The notes under the pieces were generated by a model. It was given only the letters and a program-made list of their open reading frames with translations. It had not been told where the DNA came from and made no database searches. Below are positions 1-10,317 of a DNA stretch of 64,000 nt, piece after piece (position 1 is the first letter of the stretch; each line of letters opens with the position of its first letter). The stretch comes from Ligustrum vulgare. Its lineage: Eukaryota > Streptophyta > Magnoliopsida > Lamiales > Oleaceae. Made by a program: the position numbers and the translations under genes. Where the stretch lies: contig OY743189.1 in assembly GCA_963555705.1 (NCBI GenBank), forward strand, positions 6,961,501-7,025,500, written 5' to 3'.

Positions 1-494
1 CTAGGTCATTTGATCTAGAAGTCATCAGCCAAAGCTTTCTATATGGGTCATCTAGAAAGAGAAATAAAGAAAGTATTGCACATAAGATACAAAAAAACAA
101 GCTTTACAATTGCATGATTAGTTGATAGTTTACATAAAGGTGATTTAGATAACAAGTGAGTTTGACTTGTGTATTGAATGTTTAAAGACTGAGACACTCA
201 ATATCAGGAGAATCATCACATGCATCAATTGTTGACGTAACCGGTTTGACTAAATCAAACTTGAGTGATGAAAGAAATTAGAAAATTGAAAATTCAACAT
301 TAGGATACACTTTGGAAAATGAATAAAAAAAACTTTGGGATGTGTATCTCACAAGCGAAGAAATGATAAATTTGAATATTGAGGGCCGAGAATGAGCTGC
401 CTTGTGAATGTGCTTTGTTTTAATTAATGCTTTATACACACATCCATTTTACATTGGATGTGTGCAAATTTGAATTTTCCATGATAACTTTGAA
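1..494. other. AT-rich stretch with no gene seen
   Basis: No open reading frame of convincing length or recognisable protein similarity is visible. The stretch runs directly into LTR-like sequence at about 495, and its style (short purine-rich tracts) would fit the 3' internal non-coding end of a degraded gypsy element. That is inference only. Confidence 0.4.
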
Positions 495-2440
495 GTGGTT
501 CATAGGTTTGACATTATGTTTTAAATCCAGAAACAAATACAGTACGTTATTTAACATATCTGAGTTTTCAAGCGCCATAGTTCATATGTCCATTGTGGTT
601 GTGTGATTGTGAATAAGTTGTCTTATTCGAGGACGAACAAGAGTTTAAGTTTGAGGGTGTTTCAGAAGTGTAATTTAACACTTATTTGGACAATCAAAAG
701 TGAAAAATTGTTAGTTCTTTTAAGTTGTTTATGCTTAGTTTTGTGTTTGTTTGGTTATTTTTTGTTGAATTTGAACTTGGATGAGATTAGAGCAAAACGA
801 GAAAGCTACGTAAAGAGCATATGAAGAAATTAGTGCACAAATTTGATTACTGAGATCTCCATGGAACACATAATATATCATGTAAAGATAATGAATTTGA
901 AACTCAAGCAAAAAAAGGAAGCACAATTCGGGGTTGTAGATCAAACGTTATGCGCCTTTAAAATTCAGTTGATGAAGCTGAAGTTGTCTAGCACCTACGA
1001 TCTACCCAACTAGAAAATGAGCGTCTGGTAGCGCCAAGTCAAAGACTCTATGGATAATTTGATGTATTTAAATGCTTAATTGAACTCATTGATCCTACCT
1101 TGCCTCCCAAAAACTAATTAAACGAGATGAAAATTGAGAACTCATTGATCCTATCTCCTCTCCTAAAAACTTTCGACGGGTGGGATACTCGTCCCTTGCC
1201 ATCCTTAAGCCTTTGTTTGATAAAAAAAAATACATATTCTCAAATCACTTTATCATCGCACATTTTTCTAAATCACTTTACAATTGCATATTTCACTTCG
1301 AAAACATCAAATTCTTTGTTTATAAACAAATATTTTTACCAATCAAAAATTAAGTTTTAAAAATGATTTTTGATTTGATATTTTTATTTATAGATCTAAG
1401 TGAAATGTAGGTTTGAAATTAAAAAAAGTACAATATAAATTCGCTTTCATTCTATAAACTTGTTTATAAATTGGTTCATAGATTTGACATAATGTTTTAA
1501 ATCCTGAAACAAATACAGCAAGTTACTTTAACATGTGTGAGTTTTCAAGCTCCATAGTTCATTGTGCCCATTGTGTTTGTGTGATTGTGAATAAGTTGTC
1601 TTATTCGAGAACGAACAAGAGTTTAAGCTTGAGGGTGTTTCATAAATGTAATTTAACACTTATTTGAACAATCAAAAGTGAAAGATTGTGAGTTCTTTTA
1701 AGTTGTTTATACTTAGTTTTGTGCTTGTTTGGTTATTTTTTGTTGAAATTTGAACTTGGATGAGATTAGAGCAAAACGAAAAACCTACGTACGGGGTGTT
1801 GATGTCCCATAAGCACCCAAAGGGCAAGGCACCGTCAACAAATTTGATTACTGAGATCTCCATGGGATGCACAATATATCGTTGAAAAGATAATGAATTT
1901 GAAACTCAATGCAAAAAAAAGGAAGCACAATTCGAAGTCGTAGATCAAACGCTATGCGTCTTTAATTCAGTCGATGAAGTTGAAGTTTCCTAGCACCTAA
2001 GATCTGCCCGACCAGAAAATGAGCATCTGGTAGCACTAGGTCGCAGACTTTAGGGTTATTTTGATGTATTTAAAAGCTAAATTGAACTCATTGATCCTAC
2101 CTCGCCTCCCAAAAACTAATTAAACGAGATGAAAATTGAGAATTCATTGATCCTACCTCGTCTCCCAAAAACTTTCGACGGGTGGGATACTAGTCCCTTG
2201 CCATCCTTAAGCGAGATGAAAATTGAGAATTCATTTATCTGAATCACTTTTCAACTGCATATTTTACTTAGAAAATATCAAATTCTTTGTTTATAAACAA
2301 ATATTTTTTCCAAACTGAAATTTTGTTTTAAATGTGATTTTTGATTTGATTTTTTTATTTATAACTCTATGTGAAATGTAGGTATGAAATTAAAAAAGTA
2401 CACAATAAATTCGCCTTCATTCTGTAAACTTGTTTCCAAA
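495..2440 (+). repeat. Tandem duplication of an Athila/Tat-like LTR segment
   Basis: Two diverged copies of a segment of about 975 bp lie head to tail, roughly 495-1470 and 1473-2440. Shared landmarks are the block starting TTGACATTATGTTTTAAATC, the block GACGAACAAGAGTTTAAG and the block ATTTAACACTTATTTG, each repeated about 978 bp downstream. The purine-rich GAACAAGAGTTTAAGTTTGAGGG followed by TGTTTCA looks like a polypurine tract followed by the start of an LTR, as in plant Athila/Tat gypsy elements. The LTR family assignment is knowledge-based. The duplication is read directly. No coding capacity remains. Confidence 0.7.
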
Positions 2441-2544
2441 CCCATCTAGTGCCCCGTAAATTTTTCGGTGAATTCGATTTCGAGGTGGGGGCAAGTCAAC
2501 CCTGCCGTCTCGTTTATTTATTTTTTTCTTTTTTTAGATACTTT

Positions 2545-2776
2545 TTTTTTTCAATAATAATATTTTGGGATAGGTTTGGAGTCGGGTGGCCTTACCCATG
2601 TGGCTCGTTCAATCTCTGCTTGAACCTAGACCGCCAATCAAAAATTTAATTATTATTTTTCTTCTTTTTTTATATATATCTTTTTCAATAATATTTTGGG
2701 ACGAGTTTTGAGTTGGGGGACCTTACCCGTGTGGCTCGTCCAATCTCTGCTTGAACCGTCACCGCCAATCAAAAAT
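2545..2776. repeat. Two-copy tandem repeat, period about 131 bp
   Basis: Two copies (about 2545-2645 and 2676-2776) share TATTTTGGGA, a block reading CCTTACCC then GTGGCTCGT, CAATCTCTGCTTGAACC and CCGCCAATCAAAAAT. They differ at scattered bases. No function is evident. Confidence 0.7.
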
Positions 2777-2798
2777 AACATTGTTCCCCCCATTAGAA

Positions 2799-3251
2799 TA
2801 GTGATGGTATTGGAGCGGATCGATGTCGATCCAAATCCGCTTCGCGAGGTTTCGGATCGGATCAAACAATAAAAATTTCGTATCGGGTCGGGTTCGAATT
2901 GGATGGGATCAGATCAGAACAAACATTAAGAAATTTTCGTATCTATTTCCATTAATGTAAACAAGTTAATATATAATTCATAAAACAATTAATATAATAT
3001 TCAATTTATGCAACAAAACAATACATATATAGAAAATTAGAAATTTCATGTCAAATTCAATAAAAAAAATTATATATTTTTAGATTTAATAATTAAAAAT
3101 TTTTTAATTTTTTTACAAAATAAGACGGATCGCAGATCGGATCGAATCGGATCACCCCGATCCAAATCCAATCCGTCGATTCACAGATCGAAAAATTTTT
3201 CCATCGAATCTTCGAATCGATGAATCAAATTGAATATTTTTGTCATCTCTA
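2799..3251. mobile_element. hAT-like MITE
   Basis: The segment begins TAGTGATGGTATT and ends with the approximate inverted form GACATCTCTA-type sequence (TTTTTGTCATCTCTA). Subterminal parts on both sides are rich in GGATCGGATC motifs in opposite orientation. The flanking 8-mers are CATTAGAA on the left and AATTAGAA on the right (7 of 8 matching), which fits the 8-bp target duplication of hAT transposons. There is no transposase, so it would be non-autonomous (453 bp). Family placement is inference from termini and duplication length. Confidence 0.6.
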
Positions 3252-4241
3252 AATTAGAAGCCTCTGTTTGTTAAAATTTTTTTGTTTAAAAACAAGTTTT
3301 TATATGTTTTCTAGGTAAAATGTATTATTGAAAAATAGAAAAAAAAATGTATGATTAAAAAATGATTTAAAAAATTGTATTAAAAAAACATATTTAAAAA
3401 TATGTTTGTCAAACGTATCCTAACATTTATTTGCCATTCTAGAGTACATCAAGCAAAATACAGTGAAAAAAGCCGCACGGGGAAAAGGCCGAGGAGTACG
3501 GTCAAAGCAAAACGGTCACTGCGGTCAAGTGTTTAGATGCAACTTTTTGATTTAAAAAATTCTCTCGCAAATCGAAAGTCGAATATTTGGGCATTCCAAG
3601 ACGATACAAGACATATTTTTTTCCACAAACCATTATTTTATTTACAAGACTCGATGTAACACTGTTTCTGGCCCCAAAACCCCAAAAAAATTACTCTGAA
3701 AAAATTACCCCTCTGCAGAGAGGAGCCATTGCCGTCTTCAGTCTTCTCCATTCCTCTCTTTCTTCCCCCTTTGAATACTCATCTTCATAGTTATTTTTGA
3801 TCTCGGTATCAACCTTTTCTTCACTCGTGTTGCAGTTTATATAGTGAAAAAATTATTTTTCTGTGTCTAGATTTGCATTGATTGATTCATATCTTTTTTC
3901 GATGATTCAACTCTTTTTTGAGGCTTGAGTGGAAAGAAAGATTTAACATTTTTTTGGGAAGAGTGTTGATTATGAATGCTCTATGATGTGTTGTTATATG
4001 ATGATGGTAATGAGTCTTTTGACCACGAAAAGTGAAAATAGAGAGAGAATGTGTGCCGTTTGAAAGCGAGCACGGTTGCCCTTTCAGGGAGTGTTATCTT
4101 GTTTTCACATCTCTCGTGTGGTTGTGTTACATGTAATGTGCTTTCTTGAAAGGCTGTTGATGTGGATATTTTGGAGAGTCTTTTTACATGGGGTTTGTGT
4201 CGTTTAATAATTGCGTGATTTAAGACTAGGTGTTTGACAAA
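3252..4241 (+). promoter_or_regulatory. Upstream and 5' leader region of the U-box gene
   Basis: After AT-rich spacer, a CT-rich tract at about 3715-3780 (CTTCTCCATTCCTCTCTTTC and similar) resembles a plant 5' untranslated leader. A candidate 5'-UTR intron could run from a donor near 3805 (GGTATCAA) to an acceptor near 4224 (GATTTAAG), because this stretch is T-rich and has no ORF. Neither the transcription start nor the intron can be proven from sequence alone. Confidence 0.35.
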
Positions 4242-5582
4242 ATGCCTATGTATCAGCCTTCAGATAGAGATGGGCTTGTTGGGTTTGAGGGTGGGCGTAT
4301 CTTAGATCTAGACACTGCGGTGAAGAATGGAGTGTTGGGTGAAGTTGCAGTTGGGGGTTTTGGTGGAGGAGTTAGAGAAAACATTGATCTGAAGAAAATG
4401 ATTGAAGAGCTAAATTTACCCGAAGTTCCGTCTGTGTTTATTTGTCCTATCTCTCTTGAACCAATGCAAGACCCTGTGACTCTTTGCACTGGGCAAACCT
4501 ATGAGAAATCCAACATCCTCAAATGGTTCAGTTTGGGGCATTACACTTGCCCCACTACAATGCAAGAACTTTGGGATGATACATTAACTCCAAACAAGAC
4601 CCTTTATCATTTAATCTATACTTGGTTTTCCCAAAAGTATTTGCAAATGAAGAAAAGATCTGAGGATGCACAGGGAAGGGCAACAGAGCTTCTCAATACC
4701 CTGAAGAAGGCAAAAGGTCAGGCTAGAATACAAGCCCTTAAGGAACTTCAACAAGTTGTCAAGGATCATGCCACTGCTAGGAAGTCTGTGGTTGATGAAG
4801 GTGGAGTGCTTCTTCTTTCATCTTTCCTTGGTCCATTTACTTCGTATGCTGTAGGTTCTGAAGTTATAGCAATTCTTGTTAACTTGACCCTAAATTCAGA
4901 GGTAAAAACCAATATGATGCAGCCTGCAAAGGTATCATCAATTATCGATATTTTGAACGAAGGATCTATTGAAACGAAAGTCAATTGTGTTAGGTTAATT
5001 GAAAAGCTGATGGAAGAGAAGGATTTCAAAGTAGAAATTGTCTCCAGCCATAGTTTATTGGTTGCTTTGATAAGACTGGTGCGGGATAAGAGACACTCTA
5101 ATGGTCATTTACCCGCTCTTGGTCTTCTCAAATCAATTTCCAAGCATGATCAAGTTAGGAGTTTGATTGTGAGCATTGGTGCTATTCCTCAATTAATGGA
5201 ACTGTTGTCTGGCTTGAGTCCAGATAGCTTGGAATTAGCCCTTTTCATTTTGGATGTCCTGTCGTCTGTCCCTGAAGGAAGACAGGCTTTGAAGGATTGT
5301 TCCAACACTATACCGAATATGGTGAAACTACTTATGAGAGTTTCGGAAAGCTGTACAGAATATGCACTTTCAATCTTGTGGTCTGTGTGCAAACTCTCCC
5401 CTGATGAATGCTCCTCAATAGCTGTGGATGCCGGTCTTGCAGCAAAGCTGCTTCTTGTCATTCAGAGTGGTTGCAATCCCGTACTGAAGCAGCGTGCTGC
5501 TGAGCTTTTGAAGCTCTGCAGTCTGAATTATTCGGATACTATCTTCATTTCTAAGTGCAAACTGACCAGAACAATCCAGTGA
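4242..5582 (+). CDS. PUB30/31-like: U-box E3 ubiquitin ligase with ARM-like repeats, PUB30/31 type
   Basis: This single-exon gene encodes 446 residues. The reading frame is open from a GTG at 4230, but the first ATG is at 4242 and opens with MPMYQPSDRDG, the start typical of this subfamily, so 4242 is chosen. Residues about 63-135 form a U-box (VFICPISLEPMQDPVTLCTG, then CPTTMQELW and TPNKTLYHLI), the E2-binding module that directs ubiquitin transfer without zinc ligands. Residues about 170-430 are helical Leu/Val-rich repeats of armadillo type, presumably for substrate binding. The ending FISKCKLTRTIQ is characteristic of plant PUB30/PUB31-like proteins, and the length matches that family. 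No frameshift or stop is seen and the coding sequence looks functional. The protein is expected in the cytosol or nucleus. Its substrate cannot be read from sequence. PUB30 versus PUB31 orthology is undecided. Confidence 0.93.
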   Translation: MPMYQPSDRDGLVGFEGGRILDLDTAVKNGVLGEVAVGGFGGGVRENIDLKKMIEELNLPEVPSVFICPISLEPMQDPVTLCTGQTYEKSNILKWFSLGHYTCPTTMQELWDDTLTPNKTLYHLIYTWFSQKYLQMKKRSEDAQGRATELLNTLKKAKGQARIQALKELQQVVKDHATARKSVVDEGGVLLLSSFLGPFTSYAVGSEVIAILVNLTLNSEVKTNMMQPAKVSSIIDILNEGSIETKVNCVRLIEKLMEEKDFKVEIVSSHSLLVALIRLVRDKRHSNGHLPALGLLKSISKHDQVRSLIVSIGAIPQLMELLSGLSPDSLELALFILDVLSSVPEGRQALKDCSNTIPNMVKLLMRVSESCTEYALSILWSVCKLSPDECSSIAVDAGLAAKLLLVIQSGCNPVLKQRAAELLKLCSLNYSDTIFISKCKLTRTIQ

Positions 5583-6066
5583 ATATAGAATCTTGGTCAT
5601 TTCTTACCTGGGCCAACTCCTTTGTTAATGTTTCAAAAGGAGGTGAAGGGCTTCCGGAGATTAAGCTTTGAATCTACATCTCTTGTTAATCGACAGGGAT
5701 TAAGCAAAATGTGGAATTGAGATTCGAAATCAGGTTACCATATGTATCGTTTTATGTTTACTGAATTGACGTACATGGAGATACATAATGTAAATGTAAA
5801 CTTTGAGAGAACAGTTGGCTCCGGCATAAGTTTCTTAATAAGCACAGAAATCTAGTACGGATGTGAAACCGAGCTCTTGAAAATATTGCATTTGTAAAGG
5901 GATAAAGAAAATGTGCAGTTGCTTGTAGCCAGAGCATTCTGATGAAAAGTGAAGCATTGAATTTTTAATTTTTCAGCAGTTCCGTGTTTGTGTATTATGT
6001 GGTCCCCAGTATGAATATATTTTCTGAGTTTTAATACTGCCCTATCTGACTTGGAGTATACATTGG
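5583..6066 (+). other. 3' UTR and downstream flank of the U-box gene
   Basis: The stretch follows the TGA stop and holds AT-rich sequence with several possible polyadenylation signals, but no unambiguous AATAAA can be assigned. No other gene is visible before the retroposed fragment. Confidence 0.4.
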
Positions 6067-6355
6067 AAATTCTATCCACTTTTTTTTTTTTTTTTTTTTT
6101 TTAATTTATGCAAAAACAAACAAACTGCACGAACTAAGAACTACCTTCCTCCACTAGCCAAGCTGAGAGGAAAGAAGGCATACTGTCAGATCAAAAATAA
6201 TTAAGACGAGTACGAGAAGTAAGGTCTGTAAACTTGTGGGCTCACATTCCTATCTTTAGGCACATGACAGTACGATCCACAATTGTTGACTGAGAGAAGC
6301 TCTCGAAACTCCCGAATATATGGAGTGATAGGTGCTAAAAATTCTATCCACTTTT
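6067..6355 (-). pseudogene. Retroposed 3' cDNA fragment with poly(A) and 17-bp target duplication
   Basis: The 17-mer AAATTCTATCCACTTTT occurs at 6067-6083 and again at 6339-6355. Between them, 6084-6338 reads on the minus strand as the 3' end of an mRNA. It has an open segment ending in ...NNCGSYCHVPKDRN...YRPYFSYSS and a stop at about 6205-6207, then roughly 100 nt of untranslated sequence, then a terminal A-run seen here as about 20 T at 6084-6102. Poly(A), no intron, 5' truncation and a long target duplication are the marks of LINE-mediated retroposition of a cellular mRNA. The parent gene is not recognised. The fragment has no promoter and only about 43 codons, so it is a processed pseudogene fragment. 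A SINE or LINE tail is the alternative, less likely because the reading frame ends in a natural-looking C-terminus. Confidence 0.72.
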
Positions 6356-6570
6356 AGTTGATGCTTTTTCTCCATTGAAATAATGTATGGAGTTTCATTT
6401 TTGGTAAAATAATTGCAATTTTTCTGAGGTTTAATGTTATGTAACAGATAAAAACTAATGTTGTGCAATGGAGATAATATTATTTGGTCGCTTAAGTTAA
6501 TCTTCGTAACTGAAAAATGAGAAGTGCTATATGAAGAGGGTCATATGCTTCCTTTTTTAAGCCCGTGAAA

Positions 6571-6770
6571 GCAATTCCATCTTCAATATGCCAGGGCAAC
6601 TCACTAGAAAAATAGATATTCTGCACATTTGCTTCAAAACCTAAAATCCTGTTTGAGTGTTAGAATCAGTTTAAATCCCAGAAGCTTGAACACAGATATA
6701 AGGGGCCTAAATGGAGTTGCAGTCGACCTTGTGTTGAACAAAGTCAATATAGTTCACACCCAGTACAATT
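6571..6770 (+). pseudogene. PMEI/invertase-inhibitor-like pseudogene fragment (copy 1)
   Basis: The stretch is closely similar to the intact gene at 18883-19434. Shared blocks are TTCCATCTT then AATATGCCA, GCACATTTGCT, GAATCAGTTTAAATC, TTGAACACAGATATA, GGAGTTGCAGTCGACCT and CACACCCAGTACAATT. The coding frame is broken by small indels and similarity stops abruptly near 6770, about one third into the gene. Weaker similarity to the promoter of the intact copy is visible upstream (CTTCGTAAC at about 6501 and CATATGCTTCCTT at about 6542). It is a dead relic of a locally duplicated family. Confidence 0.72.
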
Positions 6771-6946
6771 AGGCCAGTTTGTTCGGACTTCGAAGTGACC
6801 ACATTTCAAACCATCATTCCTTTGCTTATTCTTTGGTCCTTAAGAATTGCGAAGTATGATGCAAAGCACTAGTGTATAGCTATGGAGCCTCAGAGGATTA
6901 TCACTCTCTCTTTTCTTCACAGAGGCCTTTTACTTTGAATGAAATT

Positions 6947-7021
6947 GCTCAGTTACCCGTCACGGGTACATAAAATTGTGTTCTCCTAAAACACGGGTAC
7001 AATCGTGACGGGTAACAGAGC
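6947..7021. repeat. 75-bp inverted repeat (hairpin)
   Basis: The left arm GCTCAGTTACCCGTCACG (6947-6964) is the near-perfect reverse complement of CGTGACGGGTAACAGAGC (7004-7021), with a 39-bp loop. TTACTTTGAAT occurs just before and just after the structure. It could be a very short foldback element or a local duplication. No gene is associated. Confidence 0.6.
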
Positions 7022-7395
7022 AGAGTTGTTACTTTGAATTGTGCACTGACAATGGGGCCGGTTTGGATATCGTCCCTTGATAAGTACGTTTTTATAGTTA
7101 TCTTGACCTTAAATTTAGAAAATTGTGAGTATTTTCAATGATATTGCTAGAAAATTGTGGAACTGCACAAGTTATGTTCCATATTTTTCAACCCACTTTG
7201 AATTACCTCAATCGGATAAGGGAACAGAAATATACGATAAAAATATTGACAATCGCAGAGACATAACCATACATTATGTGGAGACAACTCTTTTTTTTTT
7301 TTTAAATCTTATATAATAGAATACACGGGTAGCAATGGAGGAGAGTCAATTACCATCATATTACAACACAAAAGATAGAGAAATTCAAGAACACA
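7022..7395. other. Intergenic stretch, no gene seen
   Basis: AT-rich sequence with a short open frame that shows no domain or compositional sign of coding. It ends at the 5' boundary of the next MITE. Confidence 0.4.
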
Positions 7396-7860
7396 CAGGG
7401 ATGGCAAAATGGCTCGTCGGCTCGGGCCGCTCGGGCTCGGCTCGGAAAAAGCTCGGGCTAAGCTCGGCTCGCGGCTCGAGATTTCGAGACAAAGCTCGAG
7501 CCGAGCTTTTTTTTTAGAGACGGGCTTTGGCTCGGCTCGGCTCGAGCCAAAAAAAGACCGCTAAAAAAGCTCGAGGGAGCTTGAATAATGAATTTCGACC
7601 ACGAGTTCGGCTCAACTTGCTATATATACACATTTTCAATAAAAAATTTATGATTTTTTGCTATAAAAATAAGAAAAAAAGTAAAAGCTCGGGACTTGGC
7701 TCGGCTCGACTCGGAAAAAGCTCGAGCTAAAGCTCGAGTCGAGCCTTATTTTTGGGGACGAGCTTTAGCTCGGCTCGGCTTGGGCCAAAAAAAGCTCGAC
7801 CCCAAAAAGCTCGAGCCAAGTTCGAGCCTTGATCTTCGGCTCGGCTCATTGACATCCCTA
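7396..7860. mobile_element. hAT-like MITE rich in GGCTCG/GCTCGAGC motifs
   Basis: The element starts CAGGGATGGC and ends TGACATCCCTA, giving short imperfect terminal inverted repeats. The 8-bp duplication AGAACACA flanks it exactly (7388-7395 and 7861-7868), as expected for hAT transposition. Both subterminal halves consist of iterations of GGCTCGGCTCG and AAGCTCGAGC in opposite orientation around an AT-rich centre at about 7620-7680. There is no transposase, so it is non-autonomous. Its GC-rich ends contrast strongly with the AT-rich surroundings. Several in-frame Ser/Arg/Leu-rich ORFs here are produced by the repeat and are not genes. Confidence 0.75.
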
Positions 7861-8597
7861 AGAACACAATCAAGAGAGCCAGGGGTTGATTATTTTCACA
7901 AAATTGTTTTCAGCTATTCTTGGTGATGTATTCCAATTTCTACAATTACGTGTAAATAATTTAATTTTTGGGACGAAAGATATAGTATTGTTATCATCTC
8001 AATTTCAAGTATCAAGTTTTGTGCTTTAATTATATGTGTTGAATTTATTTCTTTTATTAATGCATGAATTATTTGATCATTAATTTATTGATTTTTGGGT
8101 TGTAACAAGTCGAGAAGCGAGTTAGATATGTAGACAACGTAATAAATTTTGACAATTTAAAAAAGGGTAGATATGTATAGTTGTGGTTGTTGTGATCTTA
8201 TATGAATTTCTATTAGTGAATGCATTTAATTATGACTTAATTATTATCCAACGTAGAGATACGTGGTTGACCTAATTAGATAGAATTAATTTAAACTTTA
8301 GGAGAAAAAATTACATATAATTGAGAATTAGATCAAATACTAGTTCGGGAAGAAAACTTAAGATGAGAAATTGAATATGATAACTATGGTTAAATCATGA
8401 ATTCCAACGCTTTCGTTTCATATTTAAAAAAAATTATATTTTGATTCTCGCATATTGAGCATATTTCATAATTGTTTGATTTTAAGTTTTATTTGATTAA
8501 AAAAATCAAATATGTTTTCTCATTAGTTTAGGTCTTGGTTAATCAAAGATAAATTTTGAATAATATATTTTTCATGGGATTGATATTCAGACAAATT
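7861..8597 (+). other. Degraded LTR-like AT-rich sequence
   Basis: No gene is seen. A 35-bp direct repeat (AATAATATATTTTTCATGGG followed by ATTGATATTCAGAC) occurs at 8566 and again at about 8601. The stretch runs directly into the LTR end at 8620-8697 and is probably the upstream part of that LTR. Confidence 0.4.
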
Positions 8598-10186
8598 TTG
8601 AATAATATATTTTTCATGGGATTGATATTCAGACTCTTCCAGTCCACTTTACTACTTGTATTTGATATTTTGCACTTGCAATATTTTCACAACATCCCCT
8701 TATTTGGTATTGCTCTCACCCACCTACAAGATCAAATACTGAGGGGTGCTTCAAAATAATTTACTATTGTTGGAGTATCATTTGAGATCAATTTTAATAA
8801 TTCGTTCATGCATTTTATCATCTTGTGGTTGTTGTCCTATATTTGAGGCTGAGTTGCGAGCCATCCTTTGTGTTTCCTTCTTGCACATTGACTTGGTCCC
8901 TCGGATTTATTGATAGAGATGGATTCTTTTGTTACGGTTCACTACATCATAGTCGAAGTGTTTTGTGGTCTATCATGCTATCCTCATAATTGAACATGCA
9001 CTTAATACCATTTGATTGTGACACTGTTTTACATATTTATCATGAAGAAATTTAGGTAGCTGACTCACAAGCTATGAATGGAGGGAGCAACGTTGATATC
9101 AGGAGTTTGATTTTCTTGACTTGTCCTGAAAACTGTGCGCCCTAGTACAAATTGACGATGACAGACTTTCCACATTTAGAGGCCTTTAGACTTTTTCGTT
9201 CACTTTTTCACGTTTGTATAGGAGATATTACCTTCCGATTCACTATTTTCTTTTTTTATTTATTAGACTAGAGGTTAGGTATATGCCCATCTATTGTACT
9301 CTTTTATCCCTTGTTTGATGGAGATTATAAAGAGAAATTGATTTTTTGAATAGTGATATTTGAGAGAATGTGTGGTTAAAAAGTATGAAAATATATTGGG
9401 TTTATGTGCATAATATTTTATTGTTTGAATGCGTGGTTAAAAATAAGTATAAGAAATAAAGAGGTTTTGAATAATATAGTTTTCATGGGATTGATATTCA
9501 GACTCTTCCAGTCCACTTTACTACTTGTATTTGATATTGTGCACTTGCAATATTTTCACAACATCCCCTTATTTGGTATTTCTCTCACCCACCTACAAGA
9601 TCAAATACTGAGGGGTGCTTCAAAATAATTTACTATTGTTGGAGTATCATTTGAGATCAATTTTAATAATCTGTTCATGCATTCTTATCATCCTGTGGTG
9701 GTTGTCCTATATTTGAGGCTGAGTTGAGAGCCATCCTTTATGTTTCCTTCTTGCACATTGACTTGGTCTCTTGGATTTATTGATAGAGATGGATTCTTTT
9801 GTTGCGGTTCACTACATCATAGTCGAAGTGTTTTGTGGTCGATCATGATATCCTCGTAATTGAACATGCACTTAATCCCATTTGATTGTGACATTGTTTT
9901 ACATATTTATCATGAAGAAATTCAGGTAGCTGACTCACAAGCTATGAATGGAGGGAGCAACATTGATATCAGGAGTTTGATTCTCTTGACTTGTCCCGAA
10001 AATTGCGCGCCCTAGTACAGATTGATGAGGATAGACTTTCCACATTTAGAGGCCTTTAGACTTTTTCGTTCACTTTTTCACTTTTGTATAGGAGATATTA
10101 CCTTCCCATTCACTGTTTTCTTTTTTTATTCATTAGACTAGAGGTTAGGTATATGCCCATCTGTTGTACTCATTTATCCCCTGTTT
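8598..10186 (+). repeat. Direct duplication (869-bp period) containing LTR 3' ends
   Basis: Copy 1 (about 8598-9312) and copy 2 (about 9467-10186) match closely over more than 700 bp, with TTTTCATGGGATTGATATTC at 8611 and again at 9480. Each copy contains CAGTCCACTTTACTACTTG followed by TTGCACTTGCAATATTTTCACAACA, which resembles the 3' end of the solo LTR at 55047-56744 (AGTCCACTTTACTACTTG then GTGCACTTG then GCGAACA). They are therefore remnants of Athila/Tat-type LTR ends with their neighbouring sequence, duplicated together. The short ORFs at 8556 and 9404 are the same LTR sequence translated and are not genes. Confidence 0.65.
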
Positions 10187-10317
10187 TCTTAAATTAATGA
10201 CGCTAGATAAATATCTATATCATTTCCCGGTTATTTAAGCTCTAATATTTGCAATGACAACATGATGTACTTGTGCTTCATACATAACCAGGGGAATATT
10301 ATAAATCACCAAAAAAA

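Noticed and set aside
4230..4241. Start of the U-box frame at 4230
   Set aside because: The codon there is GTG. Plant nuclear genes use ATG, and the ATG at 4242 gives the conserved N-terminus.
8556..9628. Two paralogous small genes (frames at 8556 and 9404)
   Set aside because: Both translate the same LTR-end sequence and lie in the 869-bp duplication. There is no domain or start context.
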